Part shown: piece by piece, positions 43,100-52,010 of the stretch
Position numbering within the stretch: the stretch's first letter is position 1
Layout: every line of letters begins with the position of its first letter
DNA from: Actinorhabdospora filicis
GTDB taxonomy: Bacteria; Actinomycetota; Actinomycetes; Mycobacteriales; Micromonosporaceae
Direction: 5' to 3'
Assembly (NCBI RefSeq): GCF_030269765.1
Contig: NZ_BSTX01000001.1
Span: 1,619,370 to 1,683,369, forward strand
DNA length: 64,000 nucleotides
Notes under the pieces: generated by a model
The model's database searches: none
Told to the model about the DNA's origin: nothing
The model's input: only the letters and a program-made list of their open reading frames with translations
Translations under genes and position numbers: made by a program

Positions 43100-43756
43100 A
43101 TGATCGAGCTGAACCATGTGACCCGCGCCTATGACGCGGGCCCCCCGGCGCTCAACAACGCGTCCCTGTCGGTGGCGGCGGGTGAGTCGGTGGCGGTGCT
43201 GGGGCCCTCCGGCAGCGGCAAGTCGACGCTGCTGAACCTGATCGCGGGCCTCGACCGGCCCGACTCGGGGACCGTCACCGTCGACGGCGTGCGGGTCGAC
43301 GGCATGAGCGAGACCGCCGCCGCCAAGCACCGGCGAGCCCGGATCGGGATGGTCTTCCAGTTCTTCCACCTGCTCGACGACCTCACCGTCACCGAGAACG
43401 TGCTGCTCCCCGCGCGCCTGCTGGGCCTGTCCCGCAAGGCCGCCGAGGAGCGCGCGAAGCGGCTGCTGGACGACCTGGGCGTCGGCCGCTTCGGCGACAC
43501 CCACCCCGCCCGCCTCTCCGGCGGCCAGCGGCAGCGGGTCGCGGTGGCCCGCGCCCTGATGAACCGCCCGCCGGTGCTACTGGCCGACGAGCCGACCGGC
43601 GCGCTCGACTCGGCCGCCGGGGCCGAGGTCGCGGGCCTGATGAAGGACCTGCACGCCGACGGGCACACCATCGTCCTGGTCACCCACGACCTCGCGCTGG
43701 CCGAGGCGTGCGCGACGCGGACCGTGCGGCTCGCCGACGGCGAGGTGCTGGGATGA
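43100..43756 (+). CDS. ABC exporter ATPase, MacB/LolD type
   Basis: 218 residues: Walker A GPSGSGKST, Q-loop FQFFHLL, signature LSGGQRQRV, Walker B LLADEPTGALD and H-loop THD. This is the type that pairs with FtsX-like permeases. It overlaps the permease gene by 4 bases (ATGA). Divergent from the two-component system, which is likely to control it. Confidence 0.93.
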   Translation: MIELNHVTRAYDAGPPALNNASLSVAAGESVAVLGPSGSGKSTLLNLIAGLDRPDSGTVTVDGVRVDGMSETAAAKHRRARIGMVFQFFHLLDDLTVTENVLLPARLLGLSRKAAEERAKRLLDDLGVGRFGDTHPARLSGGQRQRVAVARALMNRPPVLLADEPTGALDSAAGAEVAGLMKDLHADGHTIVLVTHDLALAEACATRTVRLADGEVLG

Positions 43757-45855
43757 GCCGCCGGATCCCGGCGATCGTGATCGCGCTGTCGGCGCTGATC
43801 GCGATGACCGCGGCGGTGCTGGCGGGCAACCTCCTCGCGGTCTCCGACGGGCCCTTCGAGGACGCCTTCGCCGCACACAACGGCGCCCACCTCGCCGTCA
43901 CCGGCACGAACCTCCCCGCGAGCGCGCCGGGCGTAGCCGCCTCCGCCGGGCCCTACCCGCTGGCCATGGTCACCGCGAGGTCCCGCGAGGGATTCGAGAT
44001 CCCCCTGGCCATCGCCGGGCGCGAGGAGGGCGGCGGCATCGACGCCCTCACCCTGCTCGACGGGCGCTGGCCGGCCGCCGACGGCGAGATCGTCATGTCC
44101 GCCCTGCCCGGCGAGGGCCCGCCCCCGCCCGGGTTCGCCTTCACCGTCGAGGGGCGCGAGCTGACCATCGTCGGGACGGCCTACTCGGTCACCGGCACCG
44201 CCTCGGCGTGGGCGACGCCCGCGCAGGCGGCGGCGTGGGCGAAAGGGCGCACCCAGATGCTCTACCGGCTGTCCGACCCCGAGGCCGTGGACGCCGCCAA
44301 GGCCGCTCTCGGGCCGGTCGAGGCGGCCGCGTCCTGGCTGGACGTGAAGACCGCCGCCGAGCGGGACACCGGCGTCTACCTGCCGTTCCTGTCGGCCTTC
44401 GGGGTCCTCGGCCTGGTGCTGTCGGGGCTGGTGGTCGGCAACGTCGTGGCGGGCGCGGTCAGCGGCGGGCGGCGGCGCATCGGCGTCCTGAAGGCCGTCG
44501 GCTTCACCCCCGCGCAGGTCGTGCGCGGCTACGTCGCGCGGGCACTGGTCCCGGCCGCGGTCGGCGTGGTCCTGGGCGGTGTCATCGGCAACCTGGGGGC
44601 GGTGCCGCTGCTGGAGGCCGCCGGTGAGGCCTACCGGACCGTCCCGTCCGGCCCGAACCCGCCGGTGACCGTCGCGGCCGCGATCGGGCTCCCCCTGATC
44701 GTCGCCGTGGTCGCGTGGGCTGCCGCCGCTCGCGCCGGGCGCCTGCGGACCGTCGACGCCCTCGCGCCCGCCCGCGCCACCGGCCGCGCCAGGGGACGCC
44801 GGGCGGCGGCGCTGGCGGCGCGCTCGCCACTGCCGCGCTCGGTCTCGCTGGGGCTCGCGCGGCCCTTCGCCCGGCCGGGCCGGGCGGCGGCGGTGCTGCT
44901 GGCGGTGGCGCTGGGCGCGGCGGCGGTCACCTTCGCCGCCGGGCTCGCCACGTCCCTGGGCGAGGTCGCCGCGGCCCGCTCGCACGGCCTGGACGTGACC
45001 GTGGAGGCCCATGACGATCCGGCGGGGGTGGCCGCCAAGCTCGCCGGACACCGGTTCTACGGCTCGCGGACCACCGAGCGCATCGTGTCCGGCCGCAACA
45101 CCGACGTCACCGGGCTCACCGGCGACACGGCGCTGGCCGGTTACCGGATGACCGAGGGCCGCTGGTTCAGCGCGCCCGGGGAGGCGGTGGCCGCCGGGCC
45201 GTTCCTGGCCGCGACCGGGACCGCCATCGGCGGCACCGTGACCGTCGAGGGCACGACACTGACCATCGTCGGGGAGGTCTTCGACACCCGCTTCGACGGG
45301 ATGCGGGTGCTCGCGGCGGCGGGCGACCTGGGCATGGAGCCCGACATGTTCTACGTGGCGGGCGCGACCGCCGACGAGATCGCCGCGCTCGGGCTGGTGG
45401 CCGAGGACTCCGGGGACGGCGGCGGGCAGATGATCGGCGCGCTCAACGCCATCGCCGCCGCGTTCACGGTGCTGCTGGTCGCGGTGGCCGGGCTGGGCGT
45501 GGTCAACGGCGTCGTGCTGGACGTGCGGGACCGGGCGCGCGACCTGGGCGTCCACAAGGCGCTCGGGATGACGCCCCGGCAGACGGTGGCCGGGGTGGTC
45601 GCCTCGATCGCGCCAGCCGGGCTGCTCGGCGCGCTGCTGGGCGTCCCGGCGGGCATGGCGCTGCACACCTACGTCGTGCCCGCGATGGGATCGGGGGCGG
45701 GCACGAAGCTGCCGGTGGCCGCGCTGGAGGTGTTCGGGCCGGGGCTGCTGGCGGCGGTCGCGGTGGCCGGGCCGGTGATCGCGGTGCTGGGCGCGCTGTG
45801 CCCGGCGAGCTGGGCGGCCGGCGTCCGCACCGCCACCGCGCTGCGCGGCGAGTGA
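43753..45855 (+). CDS. FtsX-type ABC permease
   Basis: 700 residues, an N-terminal membrane helix, an extracytoplasmic domain, and two FtsX cores: one around residues 210-320 (LVLSGLVVGNVVAGAVSGGR), the second at the C-terminus (FTVLLVAVAGLGVVNGVV ... LGVHKALGMTPRQ). This double FtsX layout is usual for antibiotic/peptide-type exporters. It couples to the ATPase encoded upstream by overlap. Substrate unknown. Confidence 0.9.
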   Translation: MSRRIPAIVIALSALIAMTAAVLAGNLLAVSDGPFEDAFAAHNGAHLAVTGTNLPASAPGVAASAGPYPLAMVTARSREGFEIPLAIAGREEGGGIDALTLLDGRWPAADGEIVMSALPGEGPPPPGFAFTVEGRELTIVGTAYSVTGTASAWATPAQAAAWAKGRTQMLYRLSDPEAVDAAKAALGPVEAAASWLDVKTAAERDTGVYLPFLSAFGVLGLVLSGLVVGNVVAGAVSGGRRRIGVLKAVGFTPAQVVRGYVARALVPAAVGVVLGGVIGNLGAVPLLEAAGEAYRTVPSGPNPPVTVAAAIGLPLIVAVVAWAAAARAGRLRTVDALAPARATGRARGRRAAALAARSPLPRSVSLGLARPFARPGRAAAVLLAVALGAAAVTFAAGLATSLGEVAAARSHGLDVTVEAHDDPAGVAAKLAGHRFYGSRTTERIVSGRNTDVTGLTGDTALAGYRMTEGRWFSAPGEAVAAGPFLAATGTAIGGTVTVEGTTLTIVGEVFDTRFDGMRVLAAAGDLGMEPDMFYVAGATADEIAALGLVAEDSGDGGGQMIGALNAIAAAFTVLLVAVAGLGVVNGVVLDVRDRARDLGVHKALGMTPRQTVAGVVASIAPAGLLGALLGVPAGMALHTYVVPAMGSGAGTKLPVAALEVFGPGLLAAVAVAGPVIAVLGALCPASWAAGVRTATALRGE

Positions 45856-45886
45856 TGCACACCGGCGGTCCCGGGGGCTACACCGC

Positions 45887-46294
45887 CTACCCGGGCGCGC
45901 CGGTGGGCGCGCTGGCCTGAGCGAGCGGGCGCTCCCGGACCTCCTCGGCCTTGCCGATGACCTCGTCGAGAACCTCCCGGGAGCGCTCCAGGTCGGCGAT
46001 GAGCCGCCCGATGCGGTCGCGCTCGTCGACCAGCTCCACCACGAGGCTGTCGGTGGCCATCTCGTTGGGGCCGCCGTCGCTGTCGCGCATGCACGGCAGG
46101 AGCTTGGCGATGGTCTTGGAGTGCAGCCCGGCGGCGAACAGCTCCTGGATCAGCACGACCCGGTCGACCGCCCGCTCGGCGTACTCGCGCTGGCCACCGG
46201 CGGTGCGCTCGGAGGACAGCAGGTGCTGCTGCTCGTAGTAGCGCAGGGACCGCTCGCTCACCCCGGTCCGCCGCGAGAGTTCGCCGATGCGCAT
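45887..46294 (-). CDS. MerR-family regulator
   Basis: About 135 residues: helix-turn-helix IGELSRRTGVSERSLRYYEQ followed by HLLSSERTAGGQREYAE, a dimerisation coiled coil and a short C-terminus with only one Cys, so a metal or SoxR-type cluster is unlikely. ATG 46294. The intergenic promoter for the divergent Old Yellow Enzyme gene has a 19-base spacer with a central dyad, the classical MerR arrangement, so this protein very likely activates that gene in response to an electrophile or drug. Confidence 0.9.
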   Translation of the reverse strand: MRIGELSRRTGVSERSLRYYEQQHLLSSERTAGGQREYAERAVDRVVLIQELFAAGLHSKTIAKLLPCMRDSDGGPNEMATDSLVVELVDERDRIGRLIADLERSREVLDEVIGKAEEVRERPLAQASAPTGAPG

Positions 46295-46311
46295 TCCGGC
46301 ACCCTTCCGCC

Positions 46312-46342
46312 TTGACGCTGACACTGATGTCAGGTCCTACGG
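46312..46342 (+). promoter_or_regulatory. MerR-type promoter, 19-base spacer, probably leaderless
   Basis: TTGACG (46312-46317) and CTACGG (46337-46342) are separated by exactly 19 bases. The spacer contains the perfect dyad CTGACA-CTGA-TGTCAG (46318-46333). The ATG of the target gene starts at 46350, seven bases after the -10 box, so transcription would begin at or near the A of ATG. Confidence 0.75.
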
Positions 46343-46349
46343 TACCGGC

Positions 46350-47420
46350 ATGTCCAGGCTGTTCACACCCGCCGAGATCGGCGGCCTCGCGCTCCCCAAC
46401 CGCCTTGTGATGGCGCCGCTGACCCGGACCCGCGCCGACGCCGACGGCACCCCGAACGCGCTGATGACCGAGTACTACGCCCAGCGCGCCACGGCGGGCC
46501 TGATCGTGGCCGAGGCGACCACGCCCAGCCTCATCGGCCGCACCCACCCCGGCATCCCCGGCGTCCACACCCCCGCGCACGTCGAGGGCTGGCGGCGGCT
46601 GACCGGCGCGGTCGGCGGGCGGATGTTCCTCCAGCTCCAGCACGGCGGCCGGGTCCGCCACCACGGCTCCACCGAGCCCGGCGTCGCGCCCTCACCGGTC
46701 CCCCTGAAGGACATGGTCCCGCGCGAGCTGACCGGCGCCGGGATCACCGCGATCATCGCCGAGTTCGCCCGGGCCGCGCGCAACGCGGTCGCCGCCGGGT
46801 TCGACGGCGTCGAGGTGCACGCCGCCAACGGGTACCTGCTGCACCAGTTCACCGCGCCCAACACCAACCTCCGCGCCGACGAGTGGGCCGACCCGGTCCG
46901 CTTCACCGTCGAGGTCACCCGCGCGGTCGTGGACGCCGTGGGCGCCGGGCGGGTCGGCGTGCGCGTCTCACCGCGCAACCGCGTCAACGGCATCGAGGAG
47001 GGCGCGGCCACCGGGGCGATCTACGCCGCCCTCGTGCCCGCGCTGCGCGAGCTCGGCCCCGCCTACCTGCACGTGGTACGCGTCCCGGCCGGCGACCCGG
47101 TCTTCGCCCGGATCCGGCGCGACTGGACCGGCGTCCTCATCGCCAACCCCGACCTCGGCAAGGCCCTCCCGGCCGACGGCGGGCTCGCCGCCGCCGAGGG
47201 CCTGCTGGACGAGGGCGCCGACCTGATCGCCCTCGGCCGCGCGTTCATCGCCAACCCCGACCTGGTGGAGCGCCTGCGCGAGGGCCTTCCGCTCAATCCG
47301 CTGCGCGAGGAGTTCATGTACGAGGGCGCCGCGGAGGGCTACACCGACTACCCGAAGTGGGCCCAGGCCCCCGTCGAGACGCCGCCTGCGTCCACTGTGG
47401 AAGCGCCCGCCGGTCCATAG
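46350..47420 (+). CDS. Old Yellow Enzyme-family alkene reductase
   Basis: 356 residues, flavin-dependent ene-reductase: LFTPAEIGGLALPNRLVMAP at the start, GRMFLQLQHGGR, FDGVEVHAANGYLLHQF (with the HxxN-type pocket) and GADLIALGRAFIANPD at the end. It reduces activated C=C bonds using NAD(P)H. Sits directly behind a MerR-type promoter; likely an electrophile or oxidative stress response. No ribosome site upstream. Confidence 0.92.
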   Translation: MSRLFTPAEIGGLALPNRLVMAPLTRTRADADGTPNALMTEYYAQRATAGLIVAEATTPSLIGRTHPGIPGVHTPAHVEGWRRLTGAVGGRMFLQLQHGGRVRHHGSTEPGVAPSPVPLKDMVPRELTGAGITAIIAEFARAARNAVAAGFDGVEVHAANGYLLHQFTAPNTNLRADEWADPVRFTVEVTRAVVDAVGAGRVGVRVSPRNRVNGIEEGAATGAIYAALVPALRELGPAYLHVVRVPAGDPVFARIRRDWTGVLIANPDLGKALPADGGLAAAEGLLDEGADLIALGRAFIANPDLVERLREGLPLNPLREEFMYEGAAEGYTDYPKWAQAPVETPPASTVEAPAGP

Positions 47421-47430
47421 ATTCGAAGGC

Positions 47431-48660
47431 GTGAAGATCACCAGGGCACTGGCCGCGACGACCACGACGGCCGCAATCATCCTGGCCCTCCCCGCGATGG
47501 CCACCGCCAAGGAGCACGGGCCCCAGCGGGGCGACGTGCTGAACGCGTCCTTCGTCCGCACCGTCGGGCTCGACGAGATCCGCACCGGGCTCACCGACGA
47601 GGGCGTGGACGTGTCGTCCCTGCGCTACGAGGTCGACCTGCACCGCGTCGAGTACTCCACGGTGGACCCGTGGGGCTCGCCGATCATGGCCAGCGGCCTG
47701 CTGGCGCTGCCGCACAACCGCGACAAGCGGCTCACCGCCGTGTCGTTCGCGCACGGCACCGAGAGCAACCGCGTGGGCGTCCCGTCCGTCCCCAACCTCG
47801 AAGACAACGTGTGGGACCAGGCCCCGGCCTGGCTCTACTCCTCCTCCGGTTTCGCCACCCTCATGCCCGACTACCTCGGCCTGGGCACCGGCCCCGGCCG
47901 CCACCCCTGGTTCCACCTGCCGACCGAGACCACCGCGTCCATGGACATGCTGCGGGCCTCCGACAGCTACGTGAAGACGCTGCACCGCAAGCTGAACGGC
48001 GAGGTCATGGTCACCGGCTTCTCGCAGGGCGCCTCGGCGGCCCTGGGCCTGGCGAAGGTCCTGGACGCCGGGCGCGACGGCGCCGGGCGGCACCGCTTCG
48101 AGCTGGGCGCGGTCGGCGCGGTCTCGGGCGCCTACGACATGGCGGGCGCCGAAGTGCCCGCGCTGCTGGGCGCGCCGGGCCAGCCGAAGCTCGACCCGAA
48201 ACTGTCCGTCCTCTACACCACCTACCTGCTGACCTCGTGGGAGAAGACCTACGACATCTATGGTTCCCCGGCGGAGATCTTCCAGTCTCCCTGGGACCAG
48301 AACATCGAGTCCCTTTTCGACGGTGACCACTCCGGCAAGGACATCTTCACCGGAACCCCCGGCACCGTCGCCGAACTGCTGACCCCGCAGGGCAAGGCGC
48401 TGCTGGAGCACCCGGGCGGGCGCTTCGCGAAGGCCCTGGCCGCCGAGAGCCGGGTCTGCTCCTTCGCGCCGGACGCCCCGGTCCGGCTCTACGTGACCCG
48501 CACCGACGCCGAGGCCGCCTCGACCAACACCGACTCCTGCGCGGCGAAGTTCGACGCGGCCGGCAAGGACGTGTCCATCGTGGACCTCGGCGCCACCGAC
48601 CACGCCGGCAGCCACCTGCGGTCCATGGGTGACCTGGTCCGCTGGTTCCAGACGATCTGA
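47431..48660 (+). CDS. Secreted alpha/beta-hydrolase lipase
   Basis: 409 residues: signal peptide (RALAATTTTAAIILALPAMA), then a lipase fold with oxyanion-type FAHGTES and LMPDYLGLG, nucleophile elbow GFSQG (Ser198) and a late SCAAKF/CSFAPD Cys pair. Resembles the family of secreted triacylglycerol lipases (Lip family) of Actinobacteria. GTG 47431 follows GAAGGC. It lies 10 bases after the OYE gene and could be co-transcribed. Ends in a strong bidirectional terminator. Confidence 0.87.
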   Translation: MKITRALAATTTTAAIILALPAMATAKEHGPQRGDVLNASFVRTVGLDEIRTGLTDEGVDVSSLRYEVDLHRVEYSTVDPWGSPIMASGLLALPHNRDKRLTAVSFAHGTESNRVGVPSVPNLEDNVWDQAPAWLYSSSGFATLMPDYLGLGTGPGRHPWFHLPTETTASMDMLRASDSYVKTLHRKLNGEVMVTGFSQGASAALGLAKVLDAGRDGAGRHRFELGAVGAVSGAYDMAGAEVPALLGAPGQPKLDPKLSVLYTTYLLTSWEKTYDIYGSPAEIFQSPWDQNIESLFDGDHSGKDIFTGTPGTVAELLTPQGKALLEHPGGRFAKALAAESRVCSFAPDAPVRLYVTRTDAEAASTNTDSCAAKFDAAGKDVSIVDLGATDHAGSHLRSMGDLVRWFQTI

Positions 48661-48670
48661 TCCACAAGGG

Positions 48671-48708
48671 ACGGAGAGAGGCGGGCTGCGGCCCGCCTCT
48701 CTCCGTTT
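48671..48708. terminator. Bidirectional terminator
   Basis: ACGGAGAGAGGCGGGC (48671-48686) and GCCCGCCTCTCTCCGT (48691-48706) form a perfect 16-base-pair stem with a TGCG loop, followed by TT. It serves the lipase gene and the convergent peptidase-like gene. Confidence 0.9.
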
Positions 48709-48710
48709 CC

Positions 48711-49922
48711 CTACAGCGTCTCGGCCCCGGCGCGCAGGATCGCCTCCAGCTGCGCCAGGATGTCCGCCCGGTTCTTCTCGAAGACCGGATCGCTCAGTTC
48801 GGTGGTGTTGCCCGGCCCGAAGGCCAGGACCGGGGTGTGCACGTGACCGCCGCCGATGTTCGCGCCCAGGGCCTGCCGCAGCCGGGACGCCCGGTAGGCG
48901 ACCTCGTTGGACAGGTAGCCGCCGCCGGAGCCGTTGACCGCGACCGAGCCGGGCGTCGGGCCGTCCGCGCGGTAGACGGGATCCGTGCCGCCCGCCGGGA
49001 TCTCGGTGACCTCGTGGTTGACGTTGACCGGGAACGCGCCGGTGGCCAGCTTCATGGCGTCCACCGGCAGCGAGGTGTCCACGAACTCCCCGCCGGGGCC
49101 CACGCCCGGGAAGACCACCGGGGCGGTGAGACTGCCGCCGCCCCAGACGTTGTTGTTGTCGCCGATCGAGGAGACCGAGCGGCGGCGTCCATTGTGGATC
49201 TCCAGGTCGAAGCGGCCCGGCCGGCCCTGGCTGACCGTCACCGCCAGATCGGCGCGCTGCGGGCCCTTCTGGAAATGCGGGCGGAAGGCGTCCTCGGCGA
49301 TGCCCTCGTCGAAGTCGGCGTACCGCACCGGAAGCACGACGGTCTGGATCTGCACCAGCTCGCGGCCCACCCGCAGCCACCGCCCGTCCAGCGCGATGGC
49401 GTTGGCCCCGGACGGGTTGGCCTGCCGCAGGTCGCGGTCCAGCGTGAACGGGTCGAAACCGGAGACGAAGATCTTGCGGACGCCCCGGGCGAAGTCCGAG
49501 CTGTCGATGCCCCGCGAGGCGTACTCGAAGCGGTGCTCCAGCGCGGGCTTGTCGACCGGGTGGCGCGGCTTCCACTGGCGCAGCGCGGCCGTCATCGCCA
49601 GGCGCGCCCAGTAGAGCGGCCGGTCGTCGCCCTTGCGGGCCACCGCCGTCTCCCACAGCAGGCGGCCCTGGAGGGCGACGTCGGGGTGGCCCGAGCACAG
49701 GGAGCGCTCGAAGTTCGCCACGAGCCGGGTGAGCCCGCCCGCCGCGATGAGCCGCTGCGCGACGGGCACCGGGTCGGTGCCGATGGTGCGGGTGAGGCGC
49801 TGTTCCTCGACGGTGAGCGGGACCGAGGCGTCCCGGCAGGACGGCGGCGACGCGGCCGCGGCCGGAGCCGGGGCGAGCAGCGCGGCGAGTAAGGCGAGGG
49901 CGGTGAGGAGTCGTCGGGTCAT
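48711..49922 (-). CDS. Secreted pyroglutamyl-peptidase-like protein, nucleophile replaced
   Basis: 403 residues with a signal peptide (LLTALALLAALLAPAPAAAA). The second half resembles peptidase C15: KIFVSGFDPFTLD ... ANPSGANAI, and GGGYLSNEVAYR where pyroglutamyl peptidases have a Cys (here Ser338), then HVHTPV with the His. So the catalytic Cys is replaced by Ser. Ordinary family members are cytoplasmic and about 210-220 residues; this one is exported and has an N-terminal extension of about 150 residues. Activity as a peptidase is doubtful. Confidence 0.75.
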   Translation of the reverse strand: MTRRLLTALALLAALLAPAPAAAASPPSCRDASVPLTVEEQRLTRTIGTDPVPVAQRLIAAGGLTRLVANFERSLCSGHPDVALQGRLLWETAVARKGDDRPLYWARLAMTAALRQWKPRHPVDKPALEHRFEYASRGIDSSDFARGVRKIFVSGFDPFTLDRDLRQANPSGANAIALDGRWLRVGRELVQIQTVVLPVRYADFDEGIAEDAFRPHFQKGPQRADLAVTVSQGRPGRFDLEIHNGRRRSVSSIGDNNNVWGGGSLTAPVVFPGVGPGGEFVDTSLPVDAMKLATGAFPVNVNHEVTEIPAGGTDPVYRADGPTPGSVAVNGSGGGYLSNEVAYRASRLRQALGANIGGGHVHTPVLAFGPGNTTELSDPVFEKNRADILAQLEAILRAGAETL

Positions 49923-49967
49923 GCACGGATGGTGTTGGCCGGGGTGGTGGGGGTCAAGGCGAGGTGA

Positions 49968-50633
49968 TCAGTGAACGGCGATCAGGCCCAGCACCTCGGC
50001 GGTGGTGCGCACGTCCCCGAAGGAGCGGTAGATCGTGTACAGGGAGGCGTTCTGGTCGGCGTCGCGGCGGGCGGCGGTGGCGTCGGCGAGCATGATCACC
50101 CGGTGGCCGAGGGTACTGGCGTCCCGTGCGCTCGACTCACAGCAGACGTTGGTGACGGTGCCGGTGATCAGGACGGTGTCGACCCCGCGTGCCGTGAGCT
50201 GCTCGTGCAGGTCGCTTCGGCCGGGGAAGAAGGCGCTGGCCGCCGTCTTCTCCACGAGCAGATCGCGCTCCCCGTCCACCTCGAACTCCGGCCACAGGCG
50301 GTCTCGCACCGGGCCCTCGCCGCCGGAGGCGCGAAAGACGGCGGCGATCTCGGGGCCGTAGAACTCCTCGGCGACCGCGCGCAGGCTCTCCGGTCCCGGC
50401 GCCGGGACCACCCACGCCACGGTTCCGCCGGCCGTCCGCAGCGCGCCGGCCAGGGCGGCGATGTTCGGCACGATCTCGCGGGCGTATCGGTTGACGTCCA
50501 GGAAGAAGGGGACCATGTCGATGACGACCAGCGCGGTCCGCGCCGGATCGACGCGCTCGTAGGCGAAGCGGCGTCCGCGTCGCTCCTCGTGGCGCAGGTA
50601 CTCGCGTTCCTCGATCATCCAGTCATGGGGCAC
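49968..50633 (-). CDS. Isochorismatase-family cysteine hydrolase
   Basis: About 221 residues: TALVVIDMVPFFLD (catalytic Asp), LLVEKTAASAF (Lys) and TVTNVCCESSARDA with the nucleophilic Cys. Hydrolases of this family act on amides such as nicotinamide, biuret or isochorismate; substrate cannot be assigned. GTG 50633 or ATG 50618 are possible starts. Divergent from a GNAT gene. Confidence 0.87.
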   Translation of the reverse strand: MPHDWMIEEREYLRHEERRGRRFAYERVDPARTALVVIDMVPFFLDVNRYAREIVPNIAALAGALRTAGGTVAWVVPAPGPESLRAVAEEFYGPEIAAVFRASGGEGPVRDRLWPEFEVDGERDLLVEKTAASAFFPGRSDLHEQLTARGVDTVLITGTVTNVCCESSARDASTLGHRVIMLADATAARRDADQNASLYTIYRSFGDVRTTAEVLGLIAVH

Positions 50634-50686
50634 GCCACACCCTAAAACCCCGTGCGCCCGGGTGGGGCCCCGGCCACACTCCCGGA

Positions 50687-51310
50687 GTGTTGATCGACAT
50701 CTGGCCCCTGCCGGGCCTGCGCATCCGGACCGGATCCCTCGAACTGCGCCTGCCGACCGACGCGGAGGCGGCCGAGCTGGCGGAGCTGGCGGCGGCGGGC
50801 GTCCACGAGCCGGGGGTCCGGCGGTTCCTGACGCCGTGGCTGGACGGCGGTCCGCTGGAGATCCTGCGCGGGCACTGGCAGTCCCTCGGCGAGTGGAGGC
50901 CGGAGGCGTGGTCGCTGTCCCTGGCCGTCTTCGACGACGGGGTGCCGGTCGGCTCGCAGACCGTGCGGGCGCGCGACTTCGGGCTCGTGCGCGAGATCTG
51001 GGGCTCGTCCTGGCTCGGCAAGGACTTCCACGGGCGCGGCATCGGGACGCGGATGCGCGCGGCGAGCCTGTACCTGGCCTTCGAGGGCCTGGGCGCCATC
51101 GCGGCGAACTCGGCGGCCTTCGCCGACAACCACGCCTCGCTGGCCGTCTCCCGCAAGCTCGGCTACCGACCGGCCGGGCTGACCCGCGACGCCGCCGACG
51201 GGCGGGTGTGGGTCTCGCAGACGATGCGCCTGGAGCGCGCGGACTGGGCGTGCCCGGTGCCGGTGGAGATCGAGGGCCTGGCGCCATGCCTGCCCCACTT
51301 CGGTTTGTGA
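50687..51310 (+). CDS. GNAT acetyltransferase (RimL-like)
   Basis: 207 residues, LELRLPTDAEAAELAELA at the N-terminus, then SWLGKDFHGRGIGTRMRAA (acetyl-CoA loop with HGRGIGT) and ADNHASLAVSRKLGYRPAGL. Likely N-acetylates a peptide or small molecule. GTG 50687 or TTG 50690 start. Single-gene unit divergent from the isochorismatase-like gene. Confidence 0.88.
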   Translation: MLIDIWPLPGLRIRTGSLELRLPTDAEAAELAELAAAGVHEPGVRRFLTPWLDGGPLEILRGHWQSLGEWRPEAWSLSLAVFDDGVPVGSQTVRARDFGLVREIWGSSWLGKDFHGRGIGTRMRAASLYLAFEGLGAIAANSAAFADNHASLAVSRKLGYRPAGLTRDAADGRVWVSQTMRLERADWACPVPVEIEGLAPCLPHFGL

Positions 51311-51327
51311 CACCGCGGAGTGGGCGG

Positions 51328-51870
51328 CTAACCCAGCAGGGCCGCGACGTCCTCGCGGTGCCAGCCGGTGCTCATGGTCTCGATGCCGACCACCGCGTCC
51401 GGTTCGGCCTGGAATTCGCCGGTGTCCAGGATCAGGTGCCCCTCGGCGAGTTCGGCCTCGGTGCAGGTCGCGGCCAGGCGTTCCAGGAGGGCCGCCGGGT
51501 CGGGGGTCTCCAGGACGGTGCCGGTGAGTTCGAGCGCGGACTCGTCCTCGTCGCCGCCGTCGCCGCGCACACTGACGCGGTGCGCGGCGGTGACGCCGAG
51601 GGCGGTGAGGACGCGGGGGTCGCCGACGTCGACGAGGGGCGCGGTGACGCAGCCGAGGCGGACCGGGGCCGGGGAGCAGGGCCCGGTGGCGGTGTAGGAC
51701 TCCTCGACCAGGTCGGGGTCGGTGCCCAGTAGCTCTGTGAAGTCCTCGGCGGCGAAGCGGCCGGAGGGTTCTGCGGGGGTGAGCCCGCAGGCGGCGGACG
51801 GCGTGTCGGCCGGTCCGGCGCAGGCGGTCAGGACGAGGGCGAGCGCGCTGATGACGGCAGCGGTGCGCAT
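51328..51870 (-). CDS. Putative lipoprotein
   Basis: 180 residues with a lipoprotein signal peptide and lipobox LTAC at about residue 17. Four further Cys residues follow in the mature part. No domain recognised. ATG 51870. Anchored on the outer face of the membrane if processed. Function unknown. Confidence 0.75.
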   Translation of the reverse strand: MRTAAVISALALVLTACAGPADTPSAACGLTPAEPSGRFAAEDFTELLGTDPDLVEESYTATGPCSPAPVRLGCVTAPLVDVGDPRVLTALGVTAAHRVSVRGDGGDEDESALELTGTVLETPDPAALLERLAATCTEAELAEGHLILDTGEFQAEPDAVVGIETMSTGWHREDVAALLG

Positions 51871-52010
51871 GGCTGACGGGCTCCCATGGCGGTCGGTTCG
51901 GCCGGCCGTGTCGACGGGTTACGGACCGGGCCGTCCCATCTTCACCTTTCGCGGCGGCCGATGGAAGGACGCCGCGCCGGTTCGCCGGTGAATACCCGGT
52001 GCGCGGTCTT

